A stretch of DNA of 64,000 nt from Gaetbulibacter_A sp043876815 (GTDB taxonomy: Bacteria > Bacteroidota > Bacteroidia > Flavobacteriales > Flavobacteriaceae). The notes beneath the pieces are model-generated. The model ran no database searches, had not been told where the DNA came from, and saw only the letters and a program-made list of their open reading frames with translations. Where the stretch lies: assembly GCF_043876815.1 (NCBI RefSeq), contig NZ_JBAWKA010000002.1, positions 372,001 to 436,000 on the forward strand. Reading direction: 5' to 3'. How positions within the stretch are numbered: the stretch's first letter is position 1; the number at the start of each line of letters is the position of its first letter. A program made the translations under genes and the position numbers. Below are positions 60,951 through 64,000 of this stretch, piece after piece.

Positions 60951-61811
60951 ATGATAACGCAAGAGCAGTTTGACAATGAAGTCAAAATGATTATAGCCAA
61001 TGCCATTCGCGAGGATGTAGGTGATGGCGACCATAGTTCTTTAGCTTGTATACCGGCAAATGCCCGTGGTAGAGCAAAAATTTTGGTGAAGGACAAAGGC
61101 ATCATTGGTGGTGTAAATTTTGCTAAAAAAGTGTTTGCCTATGTTGATAAAAACCTCAGATTAGATGTAAAAATTGAGGATGGGAGCGAAGTGACATTTG
61201 GTGACGTGGTTATGTATATCGAAGGGCCGTCACAATCTATTTTAAAGGCGGAACGTACGGTTTTAAATGCGATGCAGCGTATGAGTGCTATTGCTACCAA
61301 AACAAGAACTTTTGTTGATCTTTTAAAGGGAACCAAAACAAAAATATTAGATACTAGGAAAACTACGCCAGGTATTCGTGTGCTAGAAAAGTGGGCAGTT
61401 AAAATTGGAGGTGGAGAAAATCATCGGTTCGCACTTTATGATATGATCATGTTGAAAGACAATCATATTGATTTTGCCGGTGGTATCACTAAAGCTATCG
61501 AGATGACCAAAGATTATTTACGTGAAACAGGAAAGGATTTACTTATTATGGTAGAGGCCAGAGATCTCATAGAGCTTGAAGAGATTCTGAAAAATGATGG
61601 CGTTTATAGAATCCTGTTGGATAATTTTGATTATGAAGATACTCGAAAAGCGGTAAAGCTTATTAATGGAAAATGTCTTATTGAATCTTCAGGAAATATT
61701 AATGAAGACACCGTACGTCATTATGCTGAGTGTGGTGTAAACTTTATCTCTTGTGGTGCTCTAACGCATTCTGTACATAATATGGACATTAGTTTAAAGG
61801 CTATAAAGTAA
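60951..61811 (+). CDS. nadC: nicotinate-nucleotide pyrophosphorylase (carboxylating)
   Basis: NadC makes nicotinate mononucleotide from quinolinate and PRPP, a step of de novo NAD synthesis. The 286-aa protein has EDVGDGDHSS at the N-terminus, LDTRKTTPGIR, KIGGGENHRFAL and MLKDNH of the active site, and ESSGNINEDTVRHYAECGV (in parts) near the end. The length is typical. The ATG at 60951 follows a perfect -7 box. The YihY gene begins 68 bases later with its own -7 box. Confidence 0.96.
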   Translation: MITQEQFDNEVKMIIANAIREDVGDGDHSSLACIPANARGRAKILVKDKGIIGGVNFAKKVFAYVDKNLRLDVKIEDGSEVTFGDVVMYIEGPSQSILKAERTVLNAMQRMSAIATKTRTFVDLLKGTKTKILDTRKTTPGIRVLEKWAVKIGGGENHRFALYDMIMLKDNHIDFAGGITKAIEMTKDYLRETGKDLLIMVEARDLIELEEILKNDGVYRILLDNFDYEDTRKAVKLINGKCLIESSGNINEDTVRHYAECGVNFISCGALTHSVHNMDISLKAIK

Positions 61812-61843
61812 TTTTCATAGTAGTTTTAGCAAGCTAAATTTGA

Positions 61844-61851
61844 TAACTTTG
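61844..61851 (+). promoter_or_regulatory. -7 box TAACTTTG of the YihY-family gene
   Basis: TAACTTTG is a perfect TAnnTTTG, 28 bases before the ATG at 61880. Confidence 0.55.
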
Positions 61852-61879
61852 TTTTTCATTCTGAAAAGCATAAAAATTA

Positions 61880-62821
61880 ATGACCAAACCTATTGAAGAG
61901 AAACTTGAAAAAATTCCTGTTATCAATATTGTTATCAGGTTATTAAAAAAAGTGAAGCTTCCAGGCTTGGAAGGACTTTCATTCTACGACCTTTTCGAAT
62001 TATACATTACGGGTATTGTAAAGGGAGCATTAACCACACGAGCAAGTGCTATTGCCTTTAGTTTTTTCACGGCTTTATTTCCTTTTCTATTATTTATTTT
62101 AATCGTTATTCCCTACATCCCAATACAAAACTTTAAATTAGAATTTCAAACCTTTTTGCAATCGTTTTTACCGCCGACAACCTCGGATTTCTTCTTTAAT
62201 AATATTTTTGAAAATATCGATCAATCACAGCAGGCGGGATTATTATCAGGAGTATTCATCTTATCCATAATTTTGATGGCTAATGGTGTAAATGCTATTT
62301 TTTCAGGATTTGAAAATTCATATCACGATCAATTGTCCAGAAGCGTGCTTCGGCAGTATTTGTTTGCTTTGGGAATTGCCTTGATTTTGTCCTTTTTACT
62401 CATTCTTACGATCGCTGTTCTGGGGTATTTTCAAATTTATGTGGTCGATGAGGTATTCCTTGCCTTAGATAAGCGAGGCTATCAGGTTCCAGACAAGGAA
62501 ACAGTTTGGCCAAATGTGGTGAAGTATGTCTTTTTTGTTATCATGATCTATATCGCTACAGCTACATTGTATTATTTTGGAACACGCGAAGGACGAAACT
62601 CTAAATTTTTCTCTGTAGGCGCGTTATTCACTACTTTTCTCATTGTTGTAACGTCGTTTTTATTTGGTGTTTACATCGAAAATTTTGGCCAATTCAATAA
62701 ATTATACGGTTCTATTGGAGCGCTTTTGATTTTATTATTTTATCTGTGGTTAAACTCCAATGTGCTTTTATTGGGTTATGAGTTGAATATTTCTATTAAT
62801 AAACTTCGAAACAGGAAATAA
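61880..62821 (+). CDS. YihY/BrkB family membrane protein
   Basis: The 313-aa inner-membrane protein has about six hydrophobic helices and the YihY family marks: TRASAIAFSFFTALFPFLLF (near 55-75), LMANGVNAIFSGFENSYH, and the final LYGSIGALLILLFYLWLNSNVLLLGYELN (in parts). The old label ribonuclease BN came from a misassignment. The true function of the family is unclear, with a transport role suggested. priA starts 3 bases after its stop. Confidence 0.9.
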   Translation: MTKPIEEKLEKIPVINIVIRLLKKVKLPGLEGLSFYDLFELYITGIVKGALTTRASAIAFSFFTALFPFLLFILIVIPYIPIQNFKLEFQTFLQSFLPPTTSDFFFNNIFENIDQSQQAGLLSGVFILSIILMANGVNAIFSGFENSYHDQLSRSVLRQYLFALGIALILSFLLILTIAVLGYFQIYVVDEVFLALDKRGYQVPDKETVWPNVVKYVFFVIMIYIATATLYYFGTREGRNSKFFSVGALFTTFLIVVTSFLFGVYIENFGQFNKLYGSIGALLILLFYLWLNSNVLLLGYELNISINKLRNRK

Positions 62822-62824
62822 GCT

Positions 62825-64000
62825 ATGCTATATTTTATAGATGTAATTATTCCTGTCCCACTTCAAAAGTTATTCACGTATCGTATTACTTCCGCGGAAG
62901 CGGAATTTTTAAAACCGGGAATGCGTGTTGCTGTCCCTTTTGGCAAAACCAAGATATATACCGGTATTGTGCATCATATTCACAATAATGCGCCTACCGC
63001 CTATGAAGCCAAAGATATTGAGCAAATTCTGGATGACACCCCCATAGTTAATTCCTGGCAATTAAAATTATGGCAGTGGATAGCTGACTATTATATGTGC
63101 ACTTTAGGAGACGTTATGCGTGCTTCCTTACCAAGTGGTTTTATTTTAGAAAGTGAAACTCTTATCGTAAAAAATAATGCTAAGGATATAAAGGATTCTG
63201 ATCTGGAAGATGACGAATTTTTAATTTATGAAGCGCTACACCATCAATCCTCACTTAAAATTCAAGATATTTCAAATATTTTGGATAAGAAACATGTGCT
63301 TCCCGTTTTAAATCGTTTGATCGCAAAGGATGCCATAACATTACAGGAAGATATTTATGAAACGTATAAGCCAAAATTAGTACGTTATGTAAAGCTCCAT
63401 ACTACATATAATTCCGAGGAACAATTACACAAACTACTTGATGATCTAAGTCGTGCACCAAAGCAGCGAGAAGTGGTTATGACCTTTTTTTCGCTTTCAG
63501 CACAAACAAAAAAACCGGTAAAGGTCACTGATCTGGCTAAGGCTAGTGACACATCGTCTTCCATTATAAAAACCCTTATTGATAAAGATATTTTAGAGGA
63601 ATATTTTATTCAAACCGATAGAATTCAGTATCAGGGAGAAGAAAATGAAGACTCAAAACATTTAAATGATTATCAGGCTGCGGCCTTAGAGGAAATTAAG
63701 ACGTCCTTCGAAAGTCATGAAGTAAGCTTACTCCATGGTGTCACCTCGTCGGGAAAGACAGAAATCTATGTAAAGCTTATTGAAGACACTCTTAAAGAAG
63801 GAAAACAGGTGTTATATCTGCTGCCGGAGATCGCCTTAACAACCCAGCTGATCTCGCGTTTGCAGGAGTATTTTGGGGAACAGGTAGCCGTGTACCATTC
63901 AAAATATTCTACCCACGAGCGCGTGGAGGTCTGGAATAATATTTTAGGGGATAAATCGAAGGCACGAATTATTCTGGGAGCACGCTCTGCGGTCCTATTA
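62825..64000 (+). CDS. priA: primosomal protein N' (replication restart helicase PriA), 5' part
   Basis: PriA recognises stalled forks and reloads the replicative helicase. The window holds 392 codons, cut by its right edge. The N-terminal DNA-binding domain (YFIDVIIPVPLQKLFTYR, GMRVAVPFGK, YYMCTLGDVMRASLPSGF, in parts) is followed by a winged-helix part and the start of the helicase core with Walker A GVTSSGKTE at 305-313 and LPEIALTTQL. The zinc-binding and C-terminal helicase parts lie beyond the edge. The start is the ATG at 62825, three bases after the YihY stop. Confidence 0.93.
   Translation, partial: MLYFIDVIIPVPLQKLFTYRITSAEAEFLKPGMRVAVPFGKTKIYTGIVHHIHNNAPTAYEAKDIEQILDDTPIVNSWQLKLWQWIADYYMCTLGDVMRASLPSGFILESETLIVKNNAKDIKDSDLEDDEFLIYEALHHQSSLKIQDISNILDKKHVLPVLNRLIAKDAITLQEDIYETYKPKLVRYVKLHTTYNSEEQLHKLLDDLSRAPKQREVVMTFFSLSAQTKKPVKVTDLAKASDTSSSIIKTLIDKDILEEYFIQTDRIQYQGEENEDSKHLNDYQAAALEEIKTSFESHEVSLLHGVTSSGKTEIYVKLIEDTLKEGKQVLYLLPEIALTTQLISRLQEYFGEQVAVYHSKYSTHERVEVWNNILGDKSKARIILGARSAVLL

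Noticed and set aside
1..64000. tRNA, rRNA, CRISPR arrays, transposases, prophage or defence genes
   Set aside because: I looked through all gaps and reading frames and saw none. The gaps are too short for most, and no regularly spaced repeats or terminal inverted repeats were noticed.

Overview
This is a 64 kb chromosomal window from a member of the Bacteroidota, very probably a marine-type Flavobacteriaceae. The evidence is the AT-rich sequence and a PorV/PorQ-family outer-membrane protein. Other lineage-typical genes are a PUR-family (DUF3276) protein, a long NusB, an OstA-like protein, DUF349 and DUF1573 proteins, a cyclophilin-FKBP fusion and a FecA-like TonB receptor. Shine-Dalgarno sequences are mostly lacking, TTG starts are frequent, and many genes carry the Bacteroidota -7 box TAnnTTTG. 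No tRNA, rRNA, CRISPR array, transposase or phage gene was seen. Almost every base is accounted for by core-genome genes. Only two gaps exceed 300 bases: 26868-27378 and 38575-38887.

Layout. 1-7 kb: a DUF4105 protein and a PorV/PorQ-like protein, pssA and a DUF808 protein, then the leftward group kdsD-tatC-AhpD-like-lptB (KDO synthesis, Tat export, LPS export). 7-14 kb: recQ, a cyclophilin-FKBP fusion, YfiT-like, GNAT, thioredoxin-like, csaA, a BASS transporter and an acyltransferase. 14-24.6 kb: M14 peptidase, PUR protein, ABC exporter, nusB, DUF1573 lipoprotein, yajC, pepT, pyrD and HMG-CoA lyase. 24.6-29.9 kb: a FecA-like receptor with a clear promoter and an abutting 19-bp palindrome, guaB, and two unrecognised genes. 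30-35.3 kb: three SurA/parvulin-type periplasmic proteins followed by a MoxR ATPase, one operon. 35.4-42.4 kb: aconitase, mazG, then a structured leader and the operon GNAT - 63-aa protein - proC - proB - proA. 42.5-56.6 kb, leftward: DUF349, aroE, two DUF368 proteins, TPR protein, class III aminotransferase, OstA-like, purA, fur, rel and rdgB. 56.7-64 kb: TPR lipoprotein, acyl-CoA synthetase, hpf, rlmH, nadC, a YihY/BrkB protein and the start of priA.

Shared themes. Envelope biogenesis is heavily represented (lptB, kdsD, OstA-like, SurA-type chaperones, DUF368 lipid-carrier flippase candidates, pssA, tatC, yajC). Stringent-response and purine genes also sit together: rel, fur and purA run head to tail, rdgB is adjacent, and guaB and hpf are elsewhere in the window. 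The most interesting non-coding signals are the 38.6-38.9 kb leader, which has a perfect promoter, a possibly leaderless 33-codon ORF and three inverted repeats ahead of the proline operon, and the palindrome abutting the TonB-receptor promoter. I saw no obvious defence island or wholly new multi-gene system.
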